Shown here piece by piece: positions 48,820 to 60,599 of a stretch of DNA of 64,000 bases (within the stretch, counting starts at the first letter, position 1; every line of letters begins with the position of its first letter). The stretch covers positions 19,302,501 through 19,366,500 of the forward strand of contig CM038908.1 in NCBI GenBank assembly GCA_021904315.1, written 5' to 3'. Position numbers and translations under genes: made by a program. The DNA comes from Sphagnum magellanicum (lineage: Eukaryota; Streptophyta; Sphagnopsida; Sphagnales; Sphagnaceae). The notes under the pieces were generated by a model, which saw only the letters and a list, made by a program, of their open reading frames with translations, made no database searches and had not been told where the DNA came from.

Positions 48820-50338
48820 TTGTTGAATGGATAGGTACAGATTTCTTTCGGGGTGCGACAAGGTCCATGGATCGATCCCCTTACCCTCCCCTGCCCTCCC
48901 ATTCAGCGAAGCGCCCGCGGCGATAGGGGAGTGGGCCGCCGAGAGTCGGTCCCCACTGGCCTACTCCAAAGTCCTCCCCCATTTTAAGTGGGCCCTATGG
49001 CAGGCACCCCACCAGAAAGCGCGCGCAGTAAATGAGGAGAGGGGGGCGGGCACTGCGCAGTAAGTGGATCCACAGTAGTACTCTTCCTTTTCTCTCTCTC
49101 TCTCTCTCTCTTCTCTCTCTTCTCTTCTCTGCTGCTGCCATGGACCCCACTTGCCCATGATACTGCTGCTGCTCGCCACTCTCGTCTGTAAAGCTCTTTT
49201 TGGAGGGCCCCAGATGGAGAGAGAAAGAGAGGCAAGTAGGCAACTGCTGGAGCGAGCTGGGTCTGGTATGGGTTAGGTCCACCAGAAGCACCATCACCAC
49301 CACAACCCGGTTGGCGCTACTCGGCCTTCCTTCATCCCTTTGCTTCCCGAGTGAATTCCTCCCCCATCCCACAAAACGCTCTTCTCCTTTGCAACCTTGT
49401 TACACTATCCACCCATGAGACCTTGCTGCCACTGGAACTCCTCCTCGCTAGATTTGTGGACTAGACTACCAGAGGTTGTGGCTACAACGGCAGAGCCCCA
49501 CTAGACAGCAGCAGCAGCAGCAGCAGGACTAGTAGTAGTAATAGTAATGCTCCACAAAGACTCGCTTATCTTATCCCAAACAAAGCGCAGCAGCACTAGT
49601 AGTGTGTTGTTGTTGCAATGGGGAGGAGGAGGAGGCCGGGGATGATGCTCATCTTCTTGGTTTTGAGGGACGTCTTTGTGGGTTGGTGAGTTTGTAGTAG
49701 TAATGCTAGGAAAAGGTTGAAGGTTGTGCTTTGGTGAGGGAGGGAGGAAGGGAAAGGGGAAGGAAGGAAGGAAGGACTGAAAGTGCTGTTGCTGCTGTAG
49801 CACTGACTCCTGACTGACTGATAGTAGCGGTGTGAAGGCGAGGAGAAATGAGAGTGGCAGCTTGGACATGGATGTGGCGATGAGCGCACCGTCGCTTACT
49901 GCAGCACTGACCGGCTTATTGTTGCAGGTGAGGAGTATCAGCACTAGGAGGAGTAGGAGAGGTACTACTGGAGGAGGAGGAAGAGGAGCGACGGCGTTGG
50001 TGGAGCGGCAGCAGCAGCGGCAGCTGTCGTGGGAGGAGAGGAGCAGCGGGGAGTAGCTCTAGGGAAGCTGGCGAGTATGGGAGTTGGGGGCGGTAGGAAC
50101 CGCCCCTGATGATTTTGGGTTGACCAGAGCTTCAGCAGCAAGCTGCAGCTAGAAGAACGAGAAGAAGAAGTATTCTTGTTGGGGAGGGAGTGAGGGAGGG
50201 AGGGAGGATGGCAGGAAAGAAGGAGACATTGAAGAAGAAAGGCAGCAGCAGCTCAGGATCACGACCTTAGCTTGTTAGTGATCGCAGAACAAGAGGAGGA
50301 GGAGGAGGAAGAGGAAGAGGTGCTGGTGCTGTGGGGAG
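48820..50338 (+). promoter_or_regulatory. IDD gene promoter and long 5' leader
   Basis: A sharp change from AT-rich spacer to GC-richer DNA with CpGs (about 48840-49070). It is followed by a CT microsatellite (49090-49130), GCA/GCT repeats (49507-49524), and GGA and GAA repeats up to the start codon. Long CT-rich leaders are common for IDD genes. Several ATGs precede the main start and end in short frames (for example ORFs beginning at 49200, 49832 and 50272), so upstream ORF control is possible. An intron within the leader cannot be excluded. Confidence 0.4.
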
Positions 50339-51045
50339 ATGACATTGTCCAACATAACCATCGCATCAGCTGGGGAAGCAAGTGTGTCATCGGGAAATCG
50401 CACAGATGGCAACAACAACAGCGCGCCGCAGCAGCTGCCGACGACGTCCAACCCGGCCACGCCTGCCACCACAACCACCACCGTGTCCAGCGGGCAGCCT
50501 CCTGGGGGAGCCAAGCGGAAGCGGAACCTGCCTGGGACTCCAGGTAAGTTATGCACTGCTATTTCTTGCTCAAGAAGAAGACGAAGAAGAAGAAGAGAAC
50601 CCATTGTTGAGTGTTGGTATGGTTTTGGTGCAGACCCAGAGGCAGAGGTGATAGCGCTGTCGCCTAGAACACTGATGGCGACCAATCGATTTGTGTGCGA
50701 GATTTGTAACAAAGGGTTTCAGCGGGATCAGAACCTGCAGTTGCACCGACGGGGCCATAACCTGCCCTGGAAGTTGAGGCAGCGGACCAGCAAGGAGATT
50801 CGCAAGCGCGTCTACATCTGCCCTGAGCCCTCCTGTGTGCATCACGACCCGTCGCGCGCTCTGGGCGACTTGACTGGCATAAAGAAGCACTTTTGCCGCA
50901 AGCATGGAGAGAAGAAGTGGAAGTGCGACAAGTGCTCCAAGCGATACGCTGTTCAATCCGACTGGAAAGCTCATTCCAAAACCTGCGGCACCCGCGAGTA
51001 CCGCTGTGATTGCGGAACCCTCTTTTCCAGGTTGCTGGAAAACCC

Positions 51046-51096
<51 letters not shown>

Positions 51097-53019
51097 CCAT
51101 CTCTCTCTTTTTCTCATACACCCATGTTTCTCTGTGTTCTTGGTGTGGTGTGAACTTTGAAGCTTGTATTCTGTTAAAGGTAGAGATGATAATGGAGGAA
51201 TGCTCATGGGAAGTGGGATGCATATGTGGGTTTGGGGGACATGAGCAGGCGAGACAGTTTCATTACCCATCGAGCCTTTTGTGATGCCTTGGCAGAGGAG
51301 AGTGCTCGAGTCTCAGCGGCAGGGAAACATGGAGGAGACAGCAGTATGGTGGTGGTAGGACCATCCATGTCAATCCTCGGTGGCGTACCACCTTCCTCTC
51401 CCCATGGAAACAACAATTTGGGACGGGTGAATGGGGGGGGAGACTCTTTGGCATCCATAGGTGGTGGAGGATCAATGAGGCCAGGTCTGCCATCTTCCGT
51501 GGCTGCAGGCCTAGGAAGGCTAGGCGAAGGAGGTGGAGGAGGTGGAGGAGGGCTTTCATTGCTGCCACCACGCTGGGGTCAAGCTGTTGGAAATGCTCCA
51601 GCCACTTCAGGTGCAGCTCCTAGACTGTCATTGTGGTTAGGATATGGTCCAGGCCAAGGTCTTCCTCCTCCTGGTTCACAACGTGTGCAGTTGTTTGTTT
51701 CATGGATCACATGTTTCTTCTTCTTCTTTTCTTATGCAACCTTCTAAGACTATACATGGGGGGTGGGAGGAGTGCCAGGGATTCTGAATCCTCTCGAGTA
51801 TGATGTTCCACAAGCTCCCAGGCCTTCTTCCAGCGGAGGACTTCTACCAATGGTTTCATCTGCAACTGGGAGCTTGTTTGCTCATCTGTTTTCTTCCGGT
51901 GGGACTATGCCAGGATTGCATGGCACGCATCCAGGAAACAGTGGTGCAACAAGCATGGGGATGGGCATATCTGGGTTTTCAGACTTCACAGCTGGTGCCA
52001 ATCAAACAGAGCGAGGTTCTGCAACAGCTGGATTGTCTTTGTCCTCCACTGCCACAGGCTTGTCAAGCTGTTCCTCCTCAGTTTATAACAATGGAATAGG
52101 CAGTGTACCCTCAGGATCTTTGCTCTTCAATCAGCAACAACAGCAGCAGCAGCAACAGCAACAACAACACACAGCAACTGCTCAGATGTCAGCAACAGCT
52201 CTGCTACAGAAGGCAGCACAGATGGGTGCAACTGCCAGTAATTCTATGCTACGAGGCTTAGGATTTGGTGGGGGAGATTCAAGCTCTATGTCACTCTGGC
52301 AAGGACAACGACAAGATCAAGGCAGGGCAAATGAGATTCCACTGAACAAGGCGAGCATGGTTCAGCCCTTACAGATGAGACGGCAAGTTGAAGTACCGTC
52401 AGCTTCTCCAGTAGTGGGTGGTGCATCAATGGGTATGTCAAACTTTGGAGGTGGCAATCAAGGAAGGTCCAATGATCATCATGCTGCAGGGGTACAGGAC
52501 TTCATGAACTCTTTATCAGGAGGTGCAGGTCTGTTTGCTGCAGGATCCCTGAGCAATATGCCTTCGCTCTTTGCTGGACCTAATTCTGGCAACATGGGAG
52601 GAATGATGCCTCCTGGTGGTAATCATCGTCATCATCATAGGATTTCAACAAATGATGTCATGGGTGGTGGGGGGCATAGTCCCTACCACCACCCAGCAGC
52701 TGCTGCTGCTGCCGGTCCAGTATCTCAAGGTGGCAGTATGGGACCATCATCAATGCTGCCAGGCCTTGGTGGTGGTTCAACAAGAGGGGAAGACGGAAGC
52801 GACAGATTTACACATGACTTTTTGGGGGTTGGTGGAGCTAGTGGAATGGCTGGTGCTGTTGGAGGTATGGGACGGACACTGTCTCAACGAGACTTGGCTA
52901 GTATCACATCATTAGGTCCAGGGGTAGACCTTGGAGCTTTCTTCACTCAAAGAGAGAACTTGCGGTCAGTTGGTGCCAGTGGTCATTCTCCAGGGAAATC
53001 ATGGGATGCTTCTTCCTAG
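50339..53019 (+). CDS. IDD: INDETERMINATE-domain (IDD/BIRD) C2H2 zinc-finger transcription factor, 4 exons
   Basis: Predicted 750-aa nuclear protein. Exons: 50339-50543, 50634-51030, 51249-51658, 51779-53019. An in-frame TAG at 50276-50278 and no in-frame ATG before 50339 support the start. A basic KRKR nuclear-localisation motif lies at residues 59-62, followed by the family signature RNLPGTP. The ID domain has four fingers: ZF1 C90/C93/H106/H110, ZF2 C131/C136/H154/H159, ZF3 C166/C169/H182/C186 (C2HC) and ZF4 C193/C195/H208/C212 (C2HC). An RRDSFITHRAFCDALAEESA block follows across the exon 2-3 junction. The long C-terminal half is Gly/Ser/Met-rich with a polyQ run (456-467). It keeps the IDD motif MSATALLQKAAQMG (474-487) and a TRDFLG-type motif read as THDFLG (682-687). 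IDD proteins bind TTTGTC-type sites and partner GRAS proteins (SHR, SCR, DELLA) in flowering plants. The DNA-binding call is firm; partners and process here are inference. The 51658 donor was chosen for phase and a natural GPGQG-ILNPL join, and is the least certain boundary. Confidence 0.95.
51047..51097 (+). repeat. CT/AC microsatellite in IDD intron 2
   Basis: A CT run followed by an AC run begins about 17 bases after the exon 2 donor. It inflates open frames but is intronic. Confidence 0.9.
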
Positions 53020-53900
53020 GACTCATGTACTACTCGCCTGTAGTGGCAGCGGGGGCGAGGGGCTCTCCTGGCTCAGGTTACGTGATTGCTATGCAACCAG
53101 AGACCGAGGAGTCAGATGCAATTTTGGCTTTTAAAAAATTTTACTCTTTTTTTTCTTAATCTGCTGCAATGTAACAGCTGTCTGTCTGTCAGTCAATCAG
53201 TCAGTCAGTCAGTCAGTCAGTCAGTCAGTCAGTCAGTCAGTGCCCCACTTTGCGATTGTGTTGGACTTTGTTGTGAACAATCAAAATCTATACCCATTCG
53301 GCTGCTGAGATGGTGCATTGAATTTGTAACATAAAGAAGCTCAATTAGCACCTCAAGGTTTTGTGGCCACAATGGTTGGCCAAGTTTGTTCAACTGTTCA
53401 TTACTCATATTTTTAAGAAGGGTTATACGACCTTGTATTGTTGTGGTCGGAGTATCATTGATTTTTAGTCTGCATGGGAAGAAGAAGATGACTTTCTCTC
53501 TCTGAGGTGTTGGTGTGGGTCCTCAATGGGGAGCCATGTAACCCTTTGCTGCTGCTGCTGTCAGCTCCTTTTCAGGGTTGGGGCTTGTTCTCGACTGTCA
53601 TATCTTTTTGATCTATGCTGGGCTTTTTTTCAGCCAGTTTCCTTCATTTGTTGCTTTCTAGTACTTTGGTTTGGCAATAAGTCTGGTCAGAGAATTGCTG
53701 CATGGTTGTTTGCGCTTTTGTACTTAGCATGAGGAGAGTTTGAGGAAGAGCAATGGGGATGGTACCAAGGAAGGCTACATGAGAATGGTGGTCATACCAG
53801 CTCAGTGAAAGTGGGCCTTACCATGATACTCTGACCTTATTAACTTGATACCAAATGGCCTGTATTATCTTCCTGATTTGTTTCTGGGAACTCTTTTCTT
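53020..53900 (+). other. IDD trailer and downstream DNA with a GTCA repeat
   Basis: Immediately after the stop codon, mixed-composition DNA carries a near-perfect (CAGT)n run at about 53181-53241, then T-rich stretches. No separate gene is seen. The transcript end is not placed. Confidence 0.4.
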
Positions 53901-54779
53901 CCAAACATCAACTTCTTGTCTACAATTCTACACAGAAATCACAAACCTGTGGGGTGTTTGGTTCAGCCTTCTGAGATGTTGAAATGCAGTGTACAAAGGA
54001 AACTGCCTTTGAAAAATGGTGTGGTTTCTTTCCTCTCCCTTCCCTTCATCAGGCTGTTGTTCTTGCATGTCTAGAGGTACATGTAGGTTGCTTCATCTTA
54101 ATCTATTCATTCAGTCTTAGGTATTTGTGTCTTGAATACTAGACAATTTGCCATGAAGCTGTCACCTTAAAACTGAGATGCAGCAGTTGTTTTTGCACCC
54201 ACCATAGTTACAAATGTGAAAAAATATCCACTTATGTGTTTTGAGCATCCAAACTGCATCTGGACTGTCCATGAAAGTCACTTCTGTGAGCTTCATCTGC
54301 AGCAAAGATGATTTCAGCACAAATGTAGGCTATGATGGACTTGGTTGTCTGAGATCTACTGCTCCTTCTATGCTTACCATATCTTGGTACAGCTTATTGA
54401 CTACAGATCCCGAGATGGAAGAGGATCCCGAGCTGAGGGATCCCGTTGCCACAGTGTTAAATGTAAACATTGACTACATCAAGTCTACCTTATGGAGAGG
54501 CTCTTCATACACATTCAGTTGGTGGCTCCACCATGCACTTTTGCTGATCAAGATGCCAAGCTTACTATTAGCAGTCCCCATAACTAATTCAAAGCAAACC
54601 AGTTTGTGATTACATATTGAGCAAGAAGTTGGTGTTAGTTTCAATGGGGCTGTTCAGCTGTGGTTGTGCTCGGATTGATCTTTGGTGGCAGATTGTAATG
54701 CAGTTCAGATGTATCTCCCAAATCCCTTCATCATTGGAGTTCAACCACAATTTTTCCCTTTCTCAATTGCTCACCCACC

Positions 54780-54819
<40 letters not shown>

Positions 54820-57314
54820 AACTCTCTCTTTCTCTCACACACTCTTGTGCCAATTTTGCAACTGTGTTCAACTTTATGCCTATTAACTTGGCAGTTATGA
54901 CATGTATTATATTAATTTCAAAAGTGTTGAAATTTTCATTAAAAATAGTTTGTCAAAGAAATTTTTTTTAAAGAAGTAAACTAGAGAATATTTTGAAATA
55001 TTCTCTCTTTTTTGACATTGGATCTCATCCCTTGCCCCTTCTCCCCACCCCCCAAAAATTTTATTGGACACTGAAATGTTGAACTTGCCATGGTGGTATA
55101 ACATATAAAATTGTATAAGGAATTAAGGAATGCAAAGAGTTTCAGCTTTCTTTGAAATGTGATGTTTAGGCTAACCCTCTAAGAGGATCATATATTTAAC
55201 AATCCATGCATATACCTGCTGAACACTCCTCAAGAGTCAAGACCCATATTTGGTCAATGAGTTCACAGTTAGTTATGGCATATAACAAATAATGGCTAAC
55301 AATATCATGGCAAAAATAATTGAGTCTATTTTAGTATTATGTATATATGTTGACTAGAACCTGCCAAACTTTTATTGCAAGAAAGACTTTTGAAGAGATG
55401 GAAATGGGTTAGTCAGCAAGGGGAGGTAGCCTTAGTCTTCCCCCACGTCCCCCCCCCCTTCTCATCTTTTTCCATGTTCTTTTTCTCCATGGAAAAAAGA
55501 AGAAATGAACCTTCAATCCAACTTTATTTCAAAGGAAAAGCAACACTTCGTTTGATGCCAAATCCCATGGGAATGTTTGAAGCCCCTTAATATATACCCA
55601 AAGCTTTTGAAAAAACAAGTTTAAAGTGAAAACCTTGTATTATATATATATATATAAACAAGAATGAAAATCCATCCACAAAAAGTACAAGGCATGTTGA
55701 AGCAAATGTAAACACACTCAAGAAAAACCAAGACCATCAAAACAATAGTAATGAAGTGGAAGATGGAATGCTAAAGGGGGATGCTCTGTCACAAATCAGC
55801 TAGTGATGAAGGTGCACTGGTTGTTAAGTGTGGAAGAGATGAAGAATTGTGACTAAGCGTGGCAGCCTGTTGAAAAATCGTGATGGCTTGCACACATTGT
55901 AGGGCTATTGACACTCATTGCCCAAGTTTAAAGCTTTGGGCAACTGAGCATCTGAATATGAAAGCTAAGTGTGGGAGTTAAACAAAGGGTGGCCATAGTG
56001 AATGACACACCCCAAATGCCCTTTTTTAACATTACAATTTCTTGCCAATTCCTTTTTTTTTTTAATTTTTAAAAAATGGTTTTGGGGGGAGATACCAAGT
56101 ATCCTTTTTTGACTGTCAGAGTTTTTTTTAAAGTATTAGAAGGTGGGCCAGCCCCAGGCGTCATAAAGCAATGAAGTACAATCTTGCCACTTATAAAATT
56201 ATTAAAAAAGCATAATTTACAGATGGCTTGTCTGAGCATCACAAGAAAAAAAGATCCCTTCCCCACTACAAGACAACACTACACAAGACTATTTTTTGCA
56301 CTAGCAAACAAAAAGATGAAGAACCCATGTATTTGTGTTTCTATATATACACAAACACACACACACACAGATATATATATATATATATGGGAGTTGGGTG
56401 GGTCCATCACCTTTTTTATTTGTTGGCCTCTAAGTTGAAACAGCCTCACACTTTTGATTATATACTAAAGGGACCACCCTCCTTGCTTGCCCTACAACAT
56501 CCATCATTGTTGTTTTTCTTGGGTTGGGTAAGTCTAAAAGTTCATGTTGATTCTGAGAGGTTTTTACCCTAGAGAAAAGACTTGGGGAAGGGAACATAAT
56601 GTCAGAAGGATTGAAACTCCCAAGTGAACTGAACTAATCTAAAGTGTGATTGACCCTCTTCAATATATATGTATATATGTTCCTCCATCTGGCCTTGGTT
56701 TTTTTTGGCCTTGCCTTGATAGTCAAGGATATGTTTAGATTCATTATAGAGTATAGTAGCTTGAGGGATTTTGGCCCATAGGTTATGTAGGTCTATTTTT
56801 ATATGAGGATTTTTGAAAGATGATATTTTGGTTTGTGTTGGAACTTGAGATTAGTTATAGAGTTATAATATCTTTTAAGGATTTTGGTTTCTTTTAGAGG
56901 ATTGTTTTGAAAATTAATATATTTTTGCATGGTGAAATATTTGAGTTTCCATAATTCTTTCTTTTGCCTTAAGATAACTTTTTTCATGTAAATGGCAAGG
57001 CCACAGTGTGACACACACCTCTTGTTTTTCTTTGATTGATGGGTGTTTTTTGTGAAGCCAAATAGTGTATTATGTATTTTGTTTCGTTGTATTTTTCACA
57101 AGGGAGTGTGCTATTGTGGAGTTTTCAGCACAAACATAATAGGTGTATGTGTGAGTCATTTGCAATGGCAGGACTTTTCTCTTGGTCTCACTCACTCAAT
57201 CACTCATTTGGGCTTTTGGGTCAAGCTGCAATTTTAGATTCATATATACCATGATGGGCCCTTGGCTCAATCAGGCTGGCAATCAGCATCATATGGATCG
57301 ATATCAAGACTCTT
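53901..57314. other. spacer downstream of the IDD gene
   Basis: A 122-codon plus frame at 54241-54609 is the longest but shows no family resemblance. Otherwise microsatellites and AT-rich DNA. Confidence 0.45.
54780..54817. repeat. CT microsatellite
   Basis: About 18 CT units downstream of the IDD gene. Confidence 0.9.
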
Positions 57315-57500
57315 TTAATCTGTCGATTCCGAGTCACTCTCTCTAGCTCTCTTGTTTTCAACATTATTCTCCTCATCACCCCCTTTGCTCTTGATTCCAT
57401 GTAGAATGCTTTCTCTCACCAACTTAGTAGAAAAGCTCATCGCCATGAGAGCTTTTATCACATGTTTGTTGAAATAATTACCCCCTTTTTTTCCAACCAA
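57315..57500 (-). other. exon-like minus-strand frame with charged C-terminus, family unknown
   Basis: The 61-codon frame reads through KKGGNYFNKHVIKALMAMS and ends with an acidic/basic tail (NKRARESDSESTD) before a stop. This composition is unlike the low-complexity noise around it. No acceptor or upstream exon could be placed with confidence. It may be the last exon of a lost or remote gene, or chance. Confidence 0.25.
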
Positions 57501-57845
57501 AAGAAACAGAATTACTAGTTACACTAGTTTTCTTGAAATTTCTTTTTTTTTTTTTTTTGGGGTGGGGGGGGAGCAAACAAGGATTACCTACCTCATTTCA
57601 AAAACAAGAAAAAAACAAAGTGCACAAGTAAGGGGCACAAATCTTGTCTATAAATCGCTATTACACATTGAACTACCATAGTACAGGGGCAGGTTCAGCA
57701 TATGTTTGTTGAATAATTACTTAATTTTGAAATTTCAATTTTTCCTTCACCAAAAATAATTCTTTGAGAAAAATCATTTTTGAAATTTTCAGCATTTCTA
57801 AAAATAATATAATCTGTGCAGAAGCCACCAAGGTCTTACAGTACT

Positions 57846-57872
57846 AGGGTTTAGGGTTTAACCCTAAACCCT
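57846..57872. repeat. head-to-head telomere-type repeat palindrome
   Basis: AGGGTTTAGGGTTT runs straight into AACCCTAAACCCT, giving a 27-base near-perfect palindrome of plant telomere units. Simple one-direction telomere-type pairs also occur near 13794, 14572, 38050 and 40732. Confidence 0.85.
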
Positions 57873-58191
57873 CAAATTTTATTAGTTCATTCAAGATAAC
57901 TAAGGAAACAAGTTCAGACCACTAAATCTAGCAATTCTATAGGCTGAAAAAAAATCTTCCTGCCTACTACATACAACCCTATTCTACTGAATATTGAAAA
58001 TAATGGCCCCTTTCTACCATTTCCATTGGTCCTCTAAAATTCTCACAAACCTACCAAAAACCTATTACACATTTAACTGCTAATTCACTCAAAATAACTA
58101 AGGAAAAAAATTAATTCAAACCACCAAATCCAGCAATTTCATTGGCCATAACATTTTTTCTTCACACCTACACACAAGTTTATTATAAAGT

Positions 58192-58193
58192 GT

Positions 58194-58221
<28 letters not shown>
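58192..58221. repeat. TA microsatellite
   Basis: About 15 TA units. A further AT run is at 58600-58618 and shorter ones are near 55640 and 56370. Confidence 0.9.
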
Positions 58222-58227
<6 letters not shown>

Positions 58228-58618
58228 ATTTATATTATATACCCTAATATGTAATATATACATAGTTCTAATACGTATTATAGGAGTGCCCAAGTTCTAT
58301 TATTTGCACTGTAATAATAAAACTTGGGCACACCTATTCAGTCTGGAAACTACACTCGGACCTGTGGTTTTTATTTTGGCAAAAAAAAAATTTCAAAAAA
58401 GTGGAAAAATAGCTGGTTCTTTTGGGGGGTTTCTGATCATCAAATTTCAAATTATTTTCTAAGAAATCATCAGATTCTACATCATGTCCCATTATAGTAG
58501 CCCACAATTATAGGAGGATATAGAAAGAAGTCTATAATCAATTTTGGTTTAAATTGTCTTATGGATGATGGCAACTCAAGCTACATAACAGAATTGGAAT
58601 ATATATATATATATATAT

Positions 58619-59089
58619 CAGTATTGGGCAGGTATCCATTTTGATGGGTAGACCATTGATTTCTGTTCAAGGTAGGATATTAAAGTTATACCATTATTGA
58701 GGTTTTACCCTGATGTCTGAAATTTGGCAAGGCACCTTTACCCTAAAGTCCCCCAAATTTGTGTAATTGAAGGGCAAAAGACAAGTGTATGTTATAAGAT
58801 TACACCAAGCAGTCTTGTAGATTAAGGGGGGGAAGGGGAGGAGAGGGGGGGGGAATGGATATCCATAGTGTAAAATCATGGTACCCTTATCACTATTTTA
58901 TTCTTTACCCTTATGATATATTTGGCATCAAATAACCTGACCCTGAGAATAAAACTGCAACCCAAATCCTAGTCAATATACCCTTTAATTGAAGGGTTTC
59001 CTTCCTCCCTTTTTTCCTCTCTTCTTCAATCAGATATACCCTTACCCTGAGGGTATGAAGAACAAATTCAGTATGCCCTGCCAACACTG
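58619..59089. mobile_element. possible second hAT-like element
   Basis: Left CAGTATTGGGCAGGTATCC and right, read inward, CAGTGTTGGCAGGGCATACT are a plausible inverted pair resembling the hAT-like ends at 38.1 kb. The eight flanking bases do not match (the left side is an AT microsatellite), so this stays tentative. Confidence 0.35.
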
Positions 59090-60599
59090 GTGATTACTAA
59101 TGTTGGTAGCCCTTTGCGTTTCAGGCCTGGGAGACAAGTCATTACAACCACCACCAGCTGACTCTGGATAGCAGCTGTCAAATGAGACCGAGAGCATAAC
59201 ACGAATGAATGTCAGGTGTTCAAGTGTTCAAAAAATTAGGATTGTGTGTGTACTTTGGAGGGAAACTTGAAGAAATGGGTTTTGATTGATTGATGTCAAA
59301 GTCAAAAAGAGGGGAAAGAGCTTGTGAGTGTTGTGTGTCAAAGCATAACCTGATTAATTATTGCTGTTATTATGACTCCAAGCAAGGACTTTTCTTTGTA
59401 AGAAGAACAAAGCACACTCAACTCCCAAGTTCCAACCAACTCCAACCCCCGCACCCCCACCCCTACCCAACTAGCTAGCTATTACTGCATCTCACAATAA
59501 TCACTCAATTGTAAGAAAAACATGGGCAGTGGACTCTACTCCCTGGCAACTACCCACCTCAGCTCCTCAATAATTCTTGAATTCAAATTTATTGAAATTT
59601 GTATGTGTTGTCGAGAGTGGAGAGTTGGGTTTGTAAATAGAAAGAAAGAAAAAATAGGAAGTGTGGGACCTGCACAGTCTTAAAGTTATAAGTGCCATGC
59701 AATAAGACACTGAGCTCTGTTGTCGTCTACTGGAAGTGGGTCCCTCACTAAATGACAAGAGAAGAGGAAATGCAAATGATGCTCCTCCTCCTCCTCCCCC
59801 CTGCTGTTGTTGCACAGTTGTGGTAATGGTGACCACATGTGATGGTGGCTGAGCCCCACCCTACTAGTTCTCCCTGCCTGCTTCATCATGCATGCTGCCT
59901 CCATTCCATGGCAACTTGCTGTTCGAATACACAGCTAGGTTGCCCAGTCATACAAAGATGATGATGGATCTCGTCCCGCATCCACCGACTCCTGCTGCTG
60001 TAGTACATTACTTTCCGGATTTTGGGGATTTTGGAGATTCTGAGACACCAATCTATAATAGAAGAAGAAGCAAAAGCTTACTATGCTGTGTTGTTGTGTT
60101 CTCGTTTGTTGAAACTGGGCTGATTGTGCTGCTGCTGCTGCTGCTACAACCGCCTCCTGCTTCTTCTTCTTCTTGCCAGCTTTGGGGATGTTACCCCCAA
60201 AAAAAAGAATTTAAAAGAGCTGCAAACTGGAACAAGGATCCCTTTTATTCTAGGGCACTTAATTCTCATGCTAATTAGTTTGAAGGGGACAATCTTGACT
60301 TTCTTTTTTTTCCCCTTTTGGTGATAGATCTCTCTCATTGGTTCTTGACACTCTGACACGCTTGTAACATCGAAATTGTCCACTTAGTCCACTAATTGGC
60401 ACTGATCCAAGTGAAACAACAACTGAATTTTTTTATAAATCTCCGTGCAAAAGCCAAGTTCTATTTACACTAAGCATGCAACTCTCTCATCTTTCCATAG
60501 CTCAGACACAAGAAGTAATAAGAGAACAAAGAAAAACAAAATGACATGAAAAGAAAACAATAAATTCATGAAAAAGTTTATGAAATTAGAGAGCTAAAA

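Noticed and set aside
49501-49944. 147-codon minus frame upstream of the IDD gene
   Set aside because: Lies antisense to the IDD leader and is built from GCA/GGA simple repeats.
50570-51223. 217-codon minus frame across IDD exon 2
   Set aside because: Antisense shadow of the GC-rich zinc-finger exon and its intron microsatellite.
51660-51747. IDD exon 3 continued to the stop at 51747
   Set aside because: The read-through peptide is Phe-rich low complexity and loses the conserved MSATALLQKAAQMG and DFLG motifs encoded in exon 4; an intron is favoured.
54241-54609. 122-codon plus frame downstream of the IDD gene
   Set aside because: No recognisable domain and no supporting splice or promoter context.
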